A stretch of 64,000 nucleotides of DNA from contig NW_025335438.1 in NCBI RefSeq assembly GCF_004798865.1, forward strand, positions 17,496,010-17,560,009, read 5' to 3'. The notes beneath the pieces were generated by a model. That model did no database searches. It had not been told where the DNA came from and saw nothing but the letters and a program-made list of their open reading frames with translations. Source of the DNA: Varanus komodoensis (lineage: Eukaryota; Chordata; Lepidosauria; Squamata; Varanidae). Below, piece by piece: positions 12,073-23,832 of the stretch; the stretch's first letter is position 1; every line of letters starts with the position of its first letter. A program made the translations under genes and the position numbers.

Positions 12073-13699
12073 ACATTTGTATATTATTACTATAATTTGC
12101 TTAGAAATATATCTTGCCATTGTGAGAAGATTATGACCAGCTGAGTGCTATGCCTACTCCATCTGCTGTCCAGGTGCCATCAATGAGCCGCTTTTAGGTC
12201 CCTGCTGGTTATCCCCTTAGGGGTTCTTTATTTTTTCCTATACCCAAACTCGACGATCCTTCAAAGACTGGATGCCTCCAAACAGAGGATGCTTTCCTCT
12301 ATGATTTATTCTGACTGGCCACCCTAAAGCTTCACATTGTCCTGGGTTAAATTAGAATGATTTCCTGAGTGTTCCTTTTAGATTAATCATCCAAAGTAGA
12401 GGTACAGCAAAATTGCAGTGTAGGTAGCTTTTGAAAAAAATTTCTGTGATTTGCCCAACCTGTGCCCTTTGAATGGCATCCTTTGTTCAACTTTGCTAGA
12501 GAGGACAATGGCTAACAGATCATTTTTATCATTCATGTGTGAGTCATTCCATTGAAATATTAAGTTGCTGCAACAGTTAAACTAACATGGTTGGCCCAGT
12601 TATACAAGAAACATTGACAGTATACCTTCCATCTCCAAGTCCTTTCAACCTCTTCAGCCCTAAACGGTGATAGTGTTTTTAACCAGACAATTTACTAAGG
12701 TATGGAACTAAGAAATTGTTTTCTATTTGAAAATAAAATTATAGCATTAGACAGAACCCTATGTTAAGTTTCTCTGAATGTGTTCAGTCTACCTACATCC
12801 TTTTTACAAAGGTTTGCAGAGACGTGCTATTATTAACTTTCTTTGACTGATAAGAACTAAATTAGCACAGCAGTTTGATCATGTAGAACTTTTAATCATA
12901 CTAATCCCTACAGTCTTATTAAATTCTGTTAAGGAAATATATGATAATCAATAACCCAAGGATAAAGGAGGATAATTGTTACTGGAAAAGTAAGAACACA
13001 CATTTGTTATTTAAAAAAAAATAAGAAGTCAAATCTATGATTGAAGGAAGGTGGATGAAATAAGAGCTTTGGAAGTTAGCATAGGCTGGAGTCCATTGTC
13101 TGGCAGTGAACTTTCATGACCTAACCATAACCTAACATTGCAAGCAAGTTTCTAGGTTCCTTGCTGTTTGACTTTGACACTGAGACTCAGGCTTTGGCAT
13201 CCATTGTTGGGAGGCCAAGCTTAGATCTCAGGGCTGTCAAACTAGTCCCCAGTTATTCCATTTAAATATTCAGTTAAGGCATTTTGTAAGAGTAGAATTT
13301 TAAAACACCCATTTTTCAAAAATTGCTGTTTTCCAAAAGATGACATTTCATTCTAATTTCAATTATACCTACATCTCCAATTTTTCCAATAGAAAATAAT
13401 ATTGCTTTCACCATTTAAAACAGACTCCCAGCCCACAGCTGCATTTTCTACTTTCTCAGGCCTTTATTGTTTCACATTCCTGAGAACAGCCAAATTTATC
13501 ATGGAGGTATTGACTTTCCCCAGGCAACTCAAAGTTCCACCCTACAACATCACTTGTGCCTTGTTGTCCTGTAAGTCTCTGACTGAGGGATGCCAGGAAT
13601 GTGGCTATCCTAGTGTCTGGAGATGTCGCTTCAACAAAAGTCTGCAATATGATGCTGTGCCAATGCTACAAGGGATGCCAGCGTCTCCTCTAAAGAATA

Positions 13700-13810
13700 T
13701 GTGCAAGAAGGTTTTTAAAGCCGTATTATGGCCACATTTAGACTACTGTGTGCACTTCTGTTTGTTTCACCTTGAAGACGGATGCTTTTATAACAGATTC
13801 AGAGAGCAGA
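13700..13810 (+). mobile_element. Possible CR1 LINE fragment
   Basis: The translation KAVLWPHLDYCVHFCLF resembles the CR1 motif in which 'RPHLEYCVQFW' sits near the C-terminal side of the polymerase. The match is short and decayed. Confidence 0.35.
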
Positions 13811-14860
13811 CCCAATTGAGTAGCAAGGGATGAGATAGAAGGCATGAGTGGACAGAGGCAGCAATGGCACAGAGGTTGTCATGGCTATGCAGTGAGCAGC
13901 AGGGACTTGCTGCTTGGCATATGCTACTGGAACATATGATTCTGTGCTGATTTGGAGCTGGTGATTTTGAAGTGAAGCGTTAGCAGGAAGGAGAGGGCTT
14001 AGGAGGTTCTCCCTGCTTTGCCTTCCTCTGTCCTAAATGTAGCCAACATGGGCTGTCAGAATAAGTGAGAATAATAATTTTTTAAAGATGCGTGAGAGCA
14101 GGGACACCGAACTCTTTATGGAATCCTGGAGCCTAAGTAGGTACCTGATAGAAGCTTAGCAAAAATATTGAACTTGGGGAAGAAAATAAACAGAAAAAAA
14201 TTCTTCCCCTTTTCCTTGATACTACAATTGTGGGAAGAATGTCACCAGTTATACTGGTTGGCTGTAGGTCCAGGACATAAGGAAGTCCTTTTTACCTAGT
14301 TTACTCTGGGGTTGAAAACCTTTTGTACACCAAGGAACAAATTCCATTTCAGAGCACTGCAGAGCAAATGCTGGCCTCTTACAAAACCCATGTGTTTTTG
14401 CCTATATGTTATCATTTATACTTGTTCTTTATACAAAAGTTCTCATTGACCTACAGCCGTAAAAAACCATTCAGTCAGTCCATCAAGAAATGCAAAGAAG
14501 ATATATTTATAACTTGGGACTGAGCTGTTGCAAGAGACCACCGACTTCCATACTTTCTTGCCCAGGAATGATGCTCCTCATAAGAGGCACTTCAGGCGGG
14601 GCTGGCAGCAGTTTGCTTCTTCTTTTAATCCATAACTATGTCTTTTGTCATGTTTGCTCTAGGCTCAGGAACACAATCAAGATCTTAAAAGCTTAATTAC
14701 TCTAGTCCATGCTAGGGACTCACTTCATACCAGCCTGCCTGTGCTACTCTACAGTAAAAATTAAAAATAAAGCAATAAAAAGCAGGTTGATGTGTATGTA
14801 ATGTCTGTTGATGTGTATGTAATGATCCTGGGAGGCTGGAGACAAACAAGAGAAACCAGC

Positions 14861-14888
14861 CATCATCATCATCATCATCATCATCATG
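14861..14888. repeat. (CAT)n microsatellite
   Basis: About nine CAT units in a row. Confidence 0.95.
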
Positions 14889-15786
14889 CACAGCTTATGA
14901 GCTTACTAAGGCAACCAGCTGGCAGCTGATGAAAGGAAACTAGTAAAATCAATAGACAGGCCTTATGTTTTCTACTGTTGCTTATTTTGATACCCTAGTA
15001 CATTTCCTGTTTCCTTAGAAGAGGTTGATGTGAAAGGAACTGGCACACTGCAGTAATCTGGTCATGCAAACTGTTTCTAAGCAATTAGACTATCTTATTG
15101 GTTTAAATGCTATTTTGAGCCTATGTCTGTATTTGAGTGTTGTCTTAAAAATGAAATAGAACATACTTCTTGATCCTAGGCTTCAATTTATCATTCTGCA
15201 GGGCTCTGTTGGATTTGAAGGGCAGTTGCATTTAATGCACATATTCTTGAGATATTTTAGAATTCTATCAAATATTATCTGGAGTAGTATTATCAGAAAT
15301 CTACAGATAGGATACCAGGACTGGAGTGCTGGAAAAGAATGACAGTCTTGGAAGATTGTAGAAGAGCCAGAGTGAAAGGCAGGGGCAGATACAGAGATAC
15401 AAAGCCTGGCAGGGACAAAGGATCAAGCAAGGTCAAGGAAAGCAAAGATCAGGTACCTAGTAGGGAAGGTCAGACCAGAGACAAAACATGTAGGAGTCAA
15501 AGCAAGTCTAAAGGCAGGATGTGGACCCTGAACAGCCACTATACAAGCCTATACAGTTATGGCAAAACCAAGCAAGGAAGCCCTTTATAGAGTCTCCCAG
15601 AGCTCCCAGATGCAATGAATGGTTACAAAACTCCAGTCCTTGCAACTGTTGCTGGTCTGATGCTGGTCCTTCAGGCATTTGCAGGATGAACTGGGCTGCC
15701 TTTCACAACCACACCACTGGGGGGAGATATGTCCCTGCTTCAGACCCTGAAAATCTTACTAATACATGACATTTATTACTGCTTGG

Positions 15787-16131
15787 GACTGCAGGTGGCG
15801 CAGTGGTTTAAACCACTGTGCTGTTGGGCTGGTAGATCGAAAAGTCACCGGTTCGAATCTGCACAACGGAGTGAGTTCCTGTTGCTCCGTCCTAGCTCCT
15901 GCCAACCTTTCAGTTCGAAAGCATGCAAATGCAAGTAGATAAAAAGGTACCACTTTGGTGGGCAGGTAACAGCATTCCATGCACTTTGGTGTTTAGCCAT
16001 GCCGGCCACATGACCACGGAGACTGTCTGCAGACAAATGCTGGCTCCCTCAGCTAGGAAACAGAGATGAGCACCGCCCCCTAGAGCCAGGCATGACTGGA
16101 GGTTACGTCAAGGGGAAACCTTTACCTTTAC
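15787..16131 (+). mobile_element. Sauria-type tRNA-derived SINE, full-length, with target-site duplication
   Basis: The 5' head is tRNA-like, with an A box TGGCGCAGTGG at about 15795-15805 and a canonical B box GGTTCGAATC at 15850-15859. The body carries 'agcatgcaaatgcaagtaga', 'gccggccacatgacc' and 'agagatgagcaccgcccccta', and it ends in the BovB-like 'aaacctttacctttac'. These parts match the Sauria SINE known from lizards. The flanks ATTACTGCTTGG (15775-15786) and ATTACTCCTTGG (16132-16143) form a 12-bp target-site duplication with one mismatch. RNA polymerase III would transcribe it, and a BovB-type LINE would have mobilised it. Confidence 0.93.
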
Positions 16132-16146
16132 ATTACTCCTTGGATT

Positions 16147-16262
16147 CCTAGCAAGTACTCCTCCACTCCATTTTATCCTTACAACCTTAAGAGATTAGTC
16201 TGAGAATGAGTCACCTAGTGAGCTCATGGTTGGATAGGGACTAGAATCCAGCTCAAGCTTTC
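16147..16262 (-). mobile_element. CORE/MIR-like tRNA-SINE fragment
   Basis: Read on the minus strand, it carries the core 'gagctcactaggtgact' followed by the 'cttaaggttgtaaggata' part, the usual order in squamate CORE-SINEs. The head is mostly lost. Confidence 0.6.
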
Positions 16263-16437
16263 TGCTAATTTAAACTGGTTTTCTGTTCTGCTGTTGTATC
16301 TGATACATACTGCATGGTGAGCTCAGGGCCATCTTCAGAAAATTGCCATCTTATTTTTCTCTGTCTGCTTCATCTTTAATTATTTTTACTACACTTTGTA
16401 AAAAAGGTGTGAAAGATTTGTACATTGATGCCTGATA

Positions 16438-17160
16438 TTGGACTGTATGAAGGCAAACAAGCTGCAACTTAAGCCAGACAAGACAGGTGTGCTTCTGGTT
16501 AGTCAAAACACCAGACGGGACAGGAATTCAACCTGTGCTGGATGGCATTATACTTCCACTGAAGACTCAGGTGTACAGGTTGAGTGTACTCTTGGACTTG
16601 CCAGTAGTGCATTTCCACCACTGAGGCTAGTGCACCAATTGTGCCCATACTGACTGATGTTTGATCTGGCCATTATCGTGCCTGCCTTACATCCTTTTTG
16701 GACTATTGCACTGTTGTTCTGCCTTTGAAAAAGGTTCAGAACCATTAACTGGTCCAGAAAACTGAGTCTGGGTCATTAACTGGGGATGGTTGCAGCAGCT
16801 TTATTGGCTGCATTGTGTTTCCAAGCAGAATTTTGGAAAGTGTCCCTTCTTTCCAAAGAAGTTGGGCCACTGCCTTCAGAGGGGCCTTTTTGGTGGCTGC
16901 TCCCAAACTGTAGAACTCTCTCTTAAGGGATCTCCCTTTCTGCTGTATTTCTACTGGCAGGCAAAGGCCTTTTTATTCAAAAAACGTTTGGCTTATAAGA
17001 GGGACGATTGGATTGGTACTTTTTATTTTTTTAAAGAAATCTATAATTTCTATGTTTTATTTGTGCTTTAATGTATTGGTTTATTGTTTTAATTGTGCCT
17101 GTATGCTGGTTTGAATTACCCCTTTTTTAAAATACGTTGTATACAGATCAAAGAAATAAA
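16438..17160 (+). mobile_element. Decayed L2 LINE, 3' half of ORF2
   Basis: The translation begins MKANKLQLKPDKTGVLLVSQ, the L2 segment after the polymerase active site. Further remnants follow: RLVHQLCPY, then 'LLYWLHCVS' in place of LHWLPV, and 'aggccttttt attcaaaaaacg' corresponding to KAFLFK. The 3' UTR ends near 17160 in an AT-rich tail (acagatcaaagaaataaaaaat). Several stops and frameshifts make it an old copy, clearly older than the one at 10.8-12.1 kb. Confidence 0.75.
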
Positions 17161-18934
17161 AAATCAAAATTGTCTTTATAAATATGTAAATAATTCATAA
17201 ACACTTAAATAGATTAAATATAAAGATACAAAAATATTTTTGTGTATATTTAAATTTCAGATACAAGAATATTAGAAAAACTGTAGTCTTGAAAGGCAGC
17301 TAAGAAATGCCTTAAGACTGACATCAAATAGCAATGAAATATAGTTGTGTTTTGACTGGTCAGATTAGTACTAAATTATAATGTATGAATAAAGAAGCAT
17401 AAGCTTTTCTTATTATCTCTGCTTGAAATAGCAAAAGGAATTGGCCAACACTGCCAATTCACAGAATTTCACCTTAAGAGAATTTAAGGTTTTGCGTTAG
17501 GTGGGTGTCTTGGGATACGGATAGCTACTGTTTCCTGGAAGATCAGCAAAATTTCAGTTTTGTCTTTATATTTGTCTTTTTTGCACTCCATACTTCACAT
17601 ATGTAATGTCTCATTTTTACTGGTGATGTCTACAGTTAAAGAATTTGAAGTGGAAATATTTCTGTGCAATACCTCAAGGACTGCTTTCAGTTGCTTCCAT
17701 TTCAGATGGACAATAGAGAGAAGGATAAACCATTAGTCTACCTATGTATAAGGTTTATTTCTCCCACTGAAATATTCCTTTCAATAGAACTTGCATCAAA
17801 ATAACTGCAATTGGGACTTTTGCCTTATACCCCATTCCCAACATACTGGGTACAAATCAAATAAATAAAAAATCCACTGTTAGGAGTCTTGCTATCCCAT
17901 TCAGACATCAAGTCCTTCCTTCATCCCGGTGACACCACATGGCAGCATCTGCAACAGCATGGCAAAGCCAGACCTGGGGTAGGGGGACACATCCTCTCAG
18001 GCATTCCCATTAGGCTGGCCAAAACATTTCTGGGTTCTGTCAAAGCTCTTGAGATTCTTTCTGAGAAGGAAACCCAAAAGTTTGTCACATCTTTGCAAAT
18101 GTCAGTCGTAACTCTGTTGTGAACCACAGAACTACATCCCCTTCCCATTTAGATTTGTGGTTCAGGAATTCTACTGATTTATCACAACCATAACTGAAAC
18201 AGTTCCATGATTCACATTTGTTAAAAATATCTCTTAGCTTTGTGCAAAATAATCTTCAAACAGAAACTGATGTCCAGCACTTAAATACAAACTTTAAAAA
18301 TGATGAATTGTAATTCTTATGATACATTAAGGAAAACTATTTTTATCACTTAGGCTTATTGAAAAATATTTATAACTGGTTATCAAATTGGTTCTTGGGG
18401 AAGCTCTTACTAATACTGTCTCCACCCACTGGGCTTTTGCTGGTTTATGTTTAATTTTGCCTAAGGTGCCAAAGACTTATCTAAGAAATTAAACTTGTGA
18501 ATTTACAGATAAAAGGTGGGGGTAGGAAAATAGATTATCTACTTCCCTGCTGAGATAAATCATTTCCTAGTTTTCACTTGCAGACTTTACCATTTTTCAT
18601 TTGGCTTTTGCAACAGCCAGATGTGTAAAGGAATGTGACTGTCAAAACATAATGTATTACTGTACATTATGAACTTCCAAGCCTGCGTTAGATTCTAAGA
18701 TCCCCAGGGAATTCTATTTTAACTATCTTTGCATACATGCAAACATATTAATAGCTAGGTAAAAATAAATGAAGAACTGAATAATACAATCATAACTCAA
18801 CTGTCAAATAATAATTAGCCGAAAGATTAGCAAACAGCATGTCAACTGACCTTTGGCTGTTCAAAATACAGACTTCTATTTCTCTCTATCAGGATCAACT
18901 TTGCCCACCCTGGAGTTCTGCAGAAGTTTTGGAT
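17161..18934. other. Gene-free, AT-rich stretch
   Basis: I see no gene and no clear mobile element. It is AT-rich single-copy-looking DNA. The segment near 18550-18700 lacks repeat signatures and could be conserved noncoding sequence, but I cannot test that. Confidence 0.5.
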
Positions 18935-19000
18935 ATAATTTCTACCATCCTTGACTATTGGCCATACTGATGGAAGCTGATGGAAGTTCAACTCCAAGAA
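18935..19000 (+). mobile_element. Fragment of 'GATGGGAGTTGTAGTCC' type MITE
   Basis: The sequence 'ctaccatccttgactattggccatactgatggaagctgatggaagttcaactcc' follows the middle of a very common reptilian hAT-like MITE (catccctgaccattggccat..gctgatgggagttgtagtcc). Confidence 0.5.
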
Positions 19001-19017
19001 CCAGCTGGTCTAGAATG

Positions 19018-19018
<1 letters not shown>

Positions 19019-19048
<30 letters not shown>
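19019..19048. repeat. (CA)n microsatellite
   Basis: About 15 CA dinucleotides. Confidence 0.95.
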
Positions 19049-19050
<2 letters not shown>

Positions 19051-20349
19051 CAAATCCAAATAGGGATTCATAGTTTGTTGGCAGAAAAAAGGCTATCCCT
19101 AGCAATTAAGCAGTGGGATGACCTGCCATCCTGTCTGGGGCCATGGACCATTTGTCTTGAGCACCACAATGCATGCTTTTCATACCCTTGATAGTTGGGG
19201 GTGGGGGAGGAGGAGCTGTATTATCCCAGCATGAGCAGAATGAATGGGGTAACATAGGCACCACCGATGCTGGAATCTCTCTTTTTTCCCCTGAATTGTT
19301 ATTTTGGGATTTTAGGTAAAAAACAGTGTGCAGACAGAATGTTCTTGTGCGTTCAGATTTGTAAGGTCACCCATTTTTATTAAATAAGCATCATATCTTC
19401 CACACCTTCCCCAACTGGGAGCCCTTCAGATGGGCTAGACTGAGCCCTCAGTCAATGCCCAGGGAAAAGGCATCCGACTGGGGAAGGATGCTCTAAGACC
19501 AGTTCTAATGCCCCTGGAACACTGCCAGATTTTTGGGCAGAGAGTGGCAAAGTGAGCTGAAAGCAAAGACTGAGCATTATTCAAGCTGCTCTGTGTCTCA
19601 TTGGAAAAGAAAGGTGATGAGTGAATTAACTGAACCTGATGAAGTCATCTGGCTCATTGAGCAGCCTCTTCTGCAATCTACTGCCATGCTTATTTGACTT
19701 GAAGCCAAGATGTGGCTCATTTAGATGTGGGCTGAAAGCATCCTCCCATGGAGATGGGAGCTCTCTAACAGAAAACTGCCAAAAGAACAGACTTTAAAAA
19801 ATGAGGTTTGATGCAGTGCCAAAGCATAAGATACTCGGCTATGTATATTCAAGCCACTAGAACAAGACCCATGTTTCAGTGGTTCTAACAAATTGAACAC
19901 CTTTCAAAATTTGCCCCATATTCTATAACATATAGAATAAAGGGCAGCAAACTATTTTCATGTATTGTTGCATTGCCTTTGATGGGTGGGTCTGACACTG
20001 TTTCTTTCTTTCTGTGAATCATTATAATAGGATGCACCAAGAATAGTAGACATTTATCAGCTTTCTTGCCACTTGACAGGATAGAAAGCCCCTGCTGTGA
20101 TAAGCAGTGGACTAACAACACACACACATGCTTGCATGTAAGTGCACATGCAAGCACATACACTCATGTGTCCTGTGGTAATTAATCCCCAGTAACCAAT
20201 CTTTTGTTCTCTACTTATTTTTATTCAGGTATTGCCATTCCTAGTCCACCTGTAATATGCATTAAAAGGAATGGTGCTGGGTGAGTAGAACTGTTTTCTC
20301 CCCCTTGGTTGCAAGTGTGATGTAGGAACTACAGAAGTGAATTGTACAA

Positions 20350-20480
20350 GGGAAAGCTGACTTCAAGCCCTGAACTGGCCTAAAGCTCACCAGCTGGCCA
20401 ATGGCCAGTCATTCAGTGTCAGCTTAACTGACTTCACCAGAGGTGTTGTGAAGATCAAATGTGCTGGCAGTGGGCAAGTG
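20350..20480 (+). mobile_element. CORE/MIR-like tRNA-SINE, partial
   Basis: The core runs 'ctggccagtcattcagtgtcagcttaactgacttcaccagaggtgttgtgaagatcaaatg', the usual order 'gccagtca..ctcagcctaacctacctcacagggttgttgtgaggataaaatg' of squamate CORE-SINEs. The head and tail are eroded. Confidence 0.6.
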
Positions 20481-20585
20481 GAGTATGTGATAGCCAGGTG
20501 AAGGAAGAACAAAGAAGTGTAAAAGTGAAAATGTGAAAGTGTAAGAGCAGTGTACTGAAAATGGAATGAATAAGTAAGGGCATAT

Positions 20586-20641
20586 CCTATTCATGTTTAG
20601 ACAGAAAAGTCTCACAACGGTGCTGTCTAAACATGCATAGG
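20586..20641. repeat. Minimal foldback element, type B
   Basis: CATGTTTAGACAG (20592-20604) and its exact reverse complement CTGTCTAAACATG (20623-20635) flank an 18-nt loop. The outer parts cctatt / gcatagg pair less well. It is the shortest complete copy of the type B family in the window. Confidence 0.8.
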
Positions 20642-20649
20642 CTTTCTGG

Positions 20650-20838
20650 GGAGGAGATGTGGCTCAGGAGTAGAGCATGTGCTGTGCATAACTAGGTCCT
20701 TGCTCAAATCCCTGGCATCTTCATGTAGGGCTCAATACATTCCTGCCTGACACCCTGGAGAGTCACTTCCTGTCTGTGTTGGCAATACAAGATTAGAGGG
20801 ACCCAAGGCCTGACTGTATGGGGCAGTTTCCTATGTTC
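20650..20838 (+). mobile_element. tRNA-derived SINE of the 'TAGCTCAGTGGTAGAGCAT' type
   Basis: The head has an A-box region TGGCTCAGGAGTAGAGCAT and a B box decayed to GCTCAAATCCC. The body reads 'ctggcatcttcatgtagggct', 'cctgcctgacaccctggagagtca' and 'gactgtatggggcagtttcctatgttccta'. This order matches a very abundant squamate SINE. A minus-strand fragment of the same family is at 57505-57620. Confidence 0.8.
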
Positions 20839-21369
20839 CTAATCAAGAAGGACTAGATCAGGAAAGTTTTTTTTTTTTTTTCATACTCTCCTGTGGGCTA
20901 GAAAGACTGCAAAAAGGTCTTGACTAGTGGTCTTGACTGGGTAAACTAAAGGTGACAAGTTGCCATTATAAGTAAAATGAAGAAGTAAGTCAGTTGCTTT
21001 TAGATGCAGGAACATGTTTGCATTCTGAATAGGAAAAGCCCAATCAAAGAAGGGCAGACCTTACCCTCCCCTCTCATGAGGCATGGAAGTGGAGCAATAT
21101 TCCTCATCAGACCCAGGGATCTGCCCCTGCTGTGCCTCCCGTTTGCTGCTTCCAGGTCTCCTGACCCTCCCCTCCCTCCCCTCCCTCCCCTGTTGCTCTG
21201 CCATGACAGATGGTGATGGGGGAAGAGAGACAAAGGTGAAGGAAATGGTGGCCATGGCAGCCAGTGATGGTGATGTATCTACTTTCTCACTTCAGGTACC
21301 AGAGTTTGTGTGAGTGTCAAGGATGGGGTAATCCAAATCTTTGTTGGCAAATAGAACAGTGGAAGACCA

Positions 21370-21590
21370 GAGGCAAAGAGTGCCTGAATGATACTCAAGT
21401 GTTCTGGATTCTAGTCCTCCCTCAACCATGAAGCTCACTGGACCAGTTGCTGAATCTCAACCTCACCTACCTCACAAGGCTGTTGTTGTGAGGCTAAAAA
21501 TGAAGAGAAGAAGTTCTTAGAAGCTGCCTTGGGTTCCCTGAAAGAGGAGAAAAGGCAGAATACACATGTAGTGCAAAAAGAAGCAGTTTT
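21370..21590 (+). mobile_element. CORE/MIR-like tRNA-SINE with L2-type tail
   Basis: The core 'aagctcactggaccagttgctgaatctcaacctcacctacctcacaaggctgttgttgtgaggctaaaaatga' is well preserved. It is followed by 'agctgccttgggttccctgaaagaggagaaaaggcagaata', the L2-like tail. It is the best-preserved CORE-SINE in the window. Confidence 0.8.
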
Positions 21591-23639
21591 TATTCAGATG
21601 GGGCTGAATTTGGGAGCAATAAGCATCTTTGGAGGCCCAGTGATCTGATGAAGGAGCAGTAGGCTTGGCTGCCTCTTGGAGTGTATAATTTTACACTATC
21701 TGTTTATTACCTGTGTTCAACCAGTGTGCTTTAAACTAAGCACACAAACTACAACATGCCAAGAAGTGACCTCCTTCCAAAATGGGTAAGTGCTGCTCCA
21801 TGGAACTTCTCCCTGTGGAGTGAATTTAACATACAAAAGGGTATGAATAGGTCACTGATAAACACCGAGTGAGGAAGGAGCCTTCACAGTTGATTCAGTG
21901 GAGCAGCAAACTGGGTAGCACAGCCCTGGCACAGTGAGAAAAGAGAGGAGCAGACAGGTGTGCACTGGCAGGGGACAAGAGCAATGCTGCCACCTGAAGG
22001 TGGTATGTGATGGGTAGGCAAGGAAGAAGGAGAGAAGCAAGCTGGGGGAAGGCAAGGCAGTGGCTGCTGCTGGCGCAGTGGGAGAGGAAAGAGGGGCAGT
22101 TTGTCTGCTTATGAAGAGACAAGTACTTCCTTGCTGAGGGCATCAACATTCCTTAAACATGTCTTGCAGCCAGGGCTAGAGCTGTGTGTGACTGTTAATT
22201 TCCCACGTTTTTTTTTTCTGCCTGGTTATTGCTTTCCTCCATTTTTACAATGGGATGGAAACACCAATACCAGCCTAGTGCTGTTCTAGCTTAGAGCCCC
22301 ATCTAGGGGAATGCTGGGAGAGTGAAGTGGCTATGGATCCAACAGCTCCATGACCACCCTGACACACCCAACTGCCTACAGGTTTACTGAGTGGGCCTGG
22401 ATCTCCTCCACCCACCCTGAACTTTCTCAGCTGACTTTCAGCAGAGTTTGTGATTGCTCTCTCAGTCATTTGTCAAAGGACAAGTGCTTAAATATCAATG
22501 TGAATTTTGCCTACATAAACACAGCAAGGATTTGTTCCCTCCCTGCCCTTTTATAGTATTTCAACCGAGCCAGGTCATTTTCTCCTCACTGTTGTCCAAG
22601 CAGGTCATGTTCCAGTGCAGCAGAATGATAAAGTCAAAGGCAAGGAAGAATCCACCATGAGTTAATGTTCAGTTTGCCATTTCTAAGGATACTGTTTATT
22701 TATGTGTGTCACTCACTTAAGTACTATGGTACCAAGGCAGTGTGTTTCATATAAACAAAACCTGAAGGAGAATTGCCATGGTGCATCTTTCAACAGGGAT
22801 TTCAACCAGGTGCATGTGTTACAAAAAACAAATAAACACAAAAGTTTCACTGGGCAAGTGAACAAGTGGTACTCCTTGGTGGAAAAAAATGCATGTCAAA
22901 GTGTTCACATAGGGCACATTGATAAATTGAATCAAGCAAAGCAGTAACTACTTGGTTTTGTTAATTAAGCCTCTGTAAATACTGGTCACCATTCCGCGCA
23001 TTGCCACCCAGTCTATACTAGCAACCCAATCTAACATTTATTTTATTACTGGTATATGGGCAGTAAGAGCAGTTTCTGAAATGTCTTGGTTTTATGCCTA
23101 TGTATCTTTGGCGTGATACTGATGTCAGTTTGTCCCATCCTAATTTGAGGGCACAGTGGTCTCTGCGATTTGCTATTAAACCATCATCAGTGCTTTAGTG
23201 ATTCTTGGACTGCAATTAAATGATATTACTATCTGTCTTTTTTTTTAGCATTTAGTAATTAAGATTTTTTCAGTACCTGACCTATTTAGTAATCTGTATC
23301 AAATTAATTTTCATCTCATTTATGGGAATGTGTAATCTCACTGATAGTATCCTAAAGTGATACTGAGTATCTTGCTTCAGTTAAGATCTCAGATCATTCT
23401 TCAGAGAGTGGGAAAACTGTATTTTTTCAGGCTGATAGGCCATAATCATAGCCTATAACTTCCTCCAATTTTCTCATCATCTGTTAAGCATTCCATATTG
23501 TTCTCCTGGATGGTGCTTTCATATGTCACTACAAGGATGCCAAAAGAACCTATAAGCATTCTACTTTCTTCAGTTACAAATTTACATTCTGTGTGCCTGG
23601 TGGAGATGATGTCCATATTTCTGATTGAGACAGTGCAAT

Positions 23640-23832
23640 TTTATACAAGTGTACTATACATTAATTTTAATAATTTATATGTGTTTGATTGCATATATTG
23701 TATTTTATCATGTTTATAGTATTTAACTATATTATTGTATTAATGTTACTGTTAATATTTTTATTGTAATGGCCACCTAGAGAGCATAATGTTAGCAGGT
23801 GTCTTTTATACAAATAAATAATACTATAAAAT
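23640..23832 (+). mobile_element. LINE L2 3' tail relic
   Basis: An AT-rich segment runs into 'attgtaatggccacctagagagcataatg' and 'tcttttatacaaataaataata', the 3' end of an L2-type LINE (gtaagccgcccagag..tataaataaata). The coding part is gone. Confidence 0.5.

Larger units (their letters stand above)
12077..15786. other. Gene-free stretch
   Basis: I see no gene. It contains a possible CR1 fragment at 13700-13810, a near-exact 18-bp repeat pair (gttgatgtgtatgtaatg) at about 14785-14825, a (CAT)n run at 14861-14888, and an AGG/AGA-rich segment at 15340-15600 that resembles no gene I know. Confidence 0.55.

Noticed and set aside
15340-15600. AGG/AGA-rich segment that recalls the ends of some LTR elements
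   Set aside because: No paired terminal repeats, primer site or coding remnant; low complexity explains it as well.
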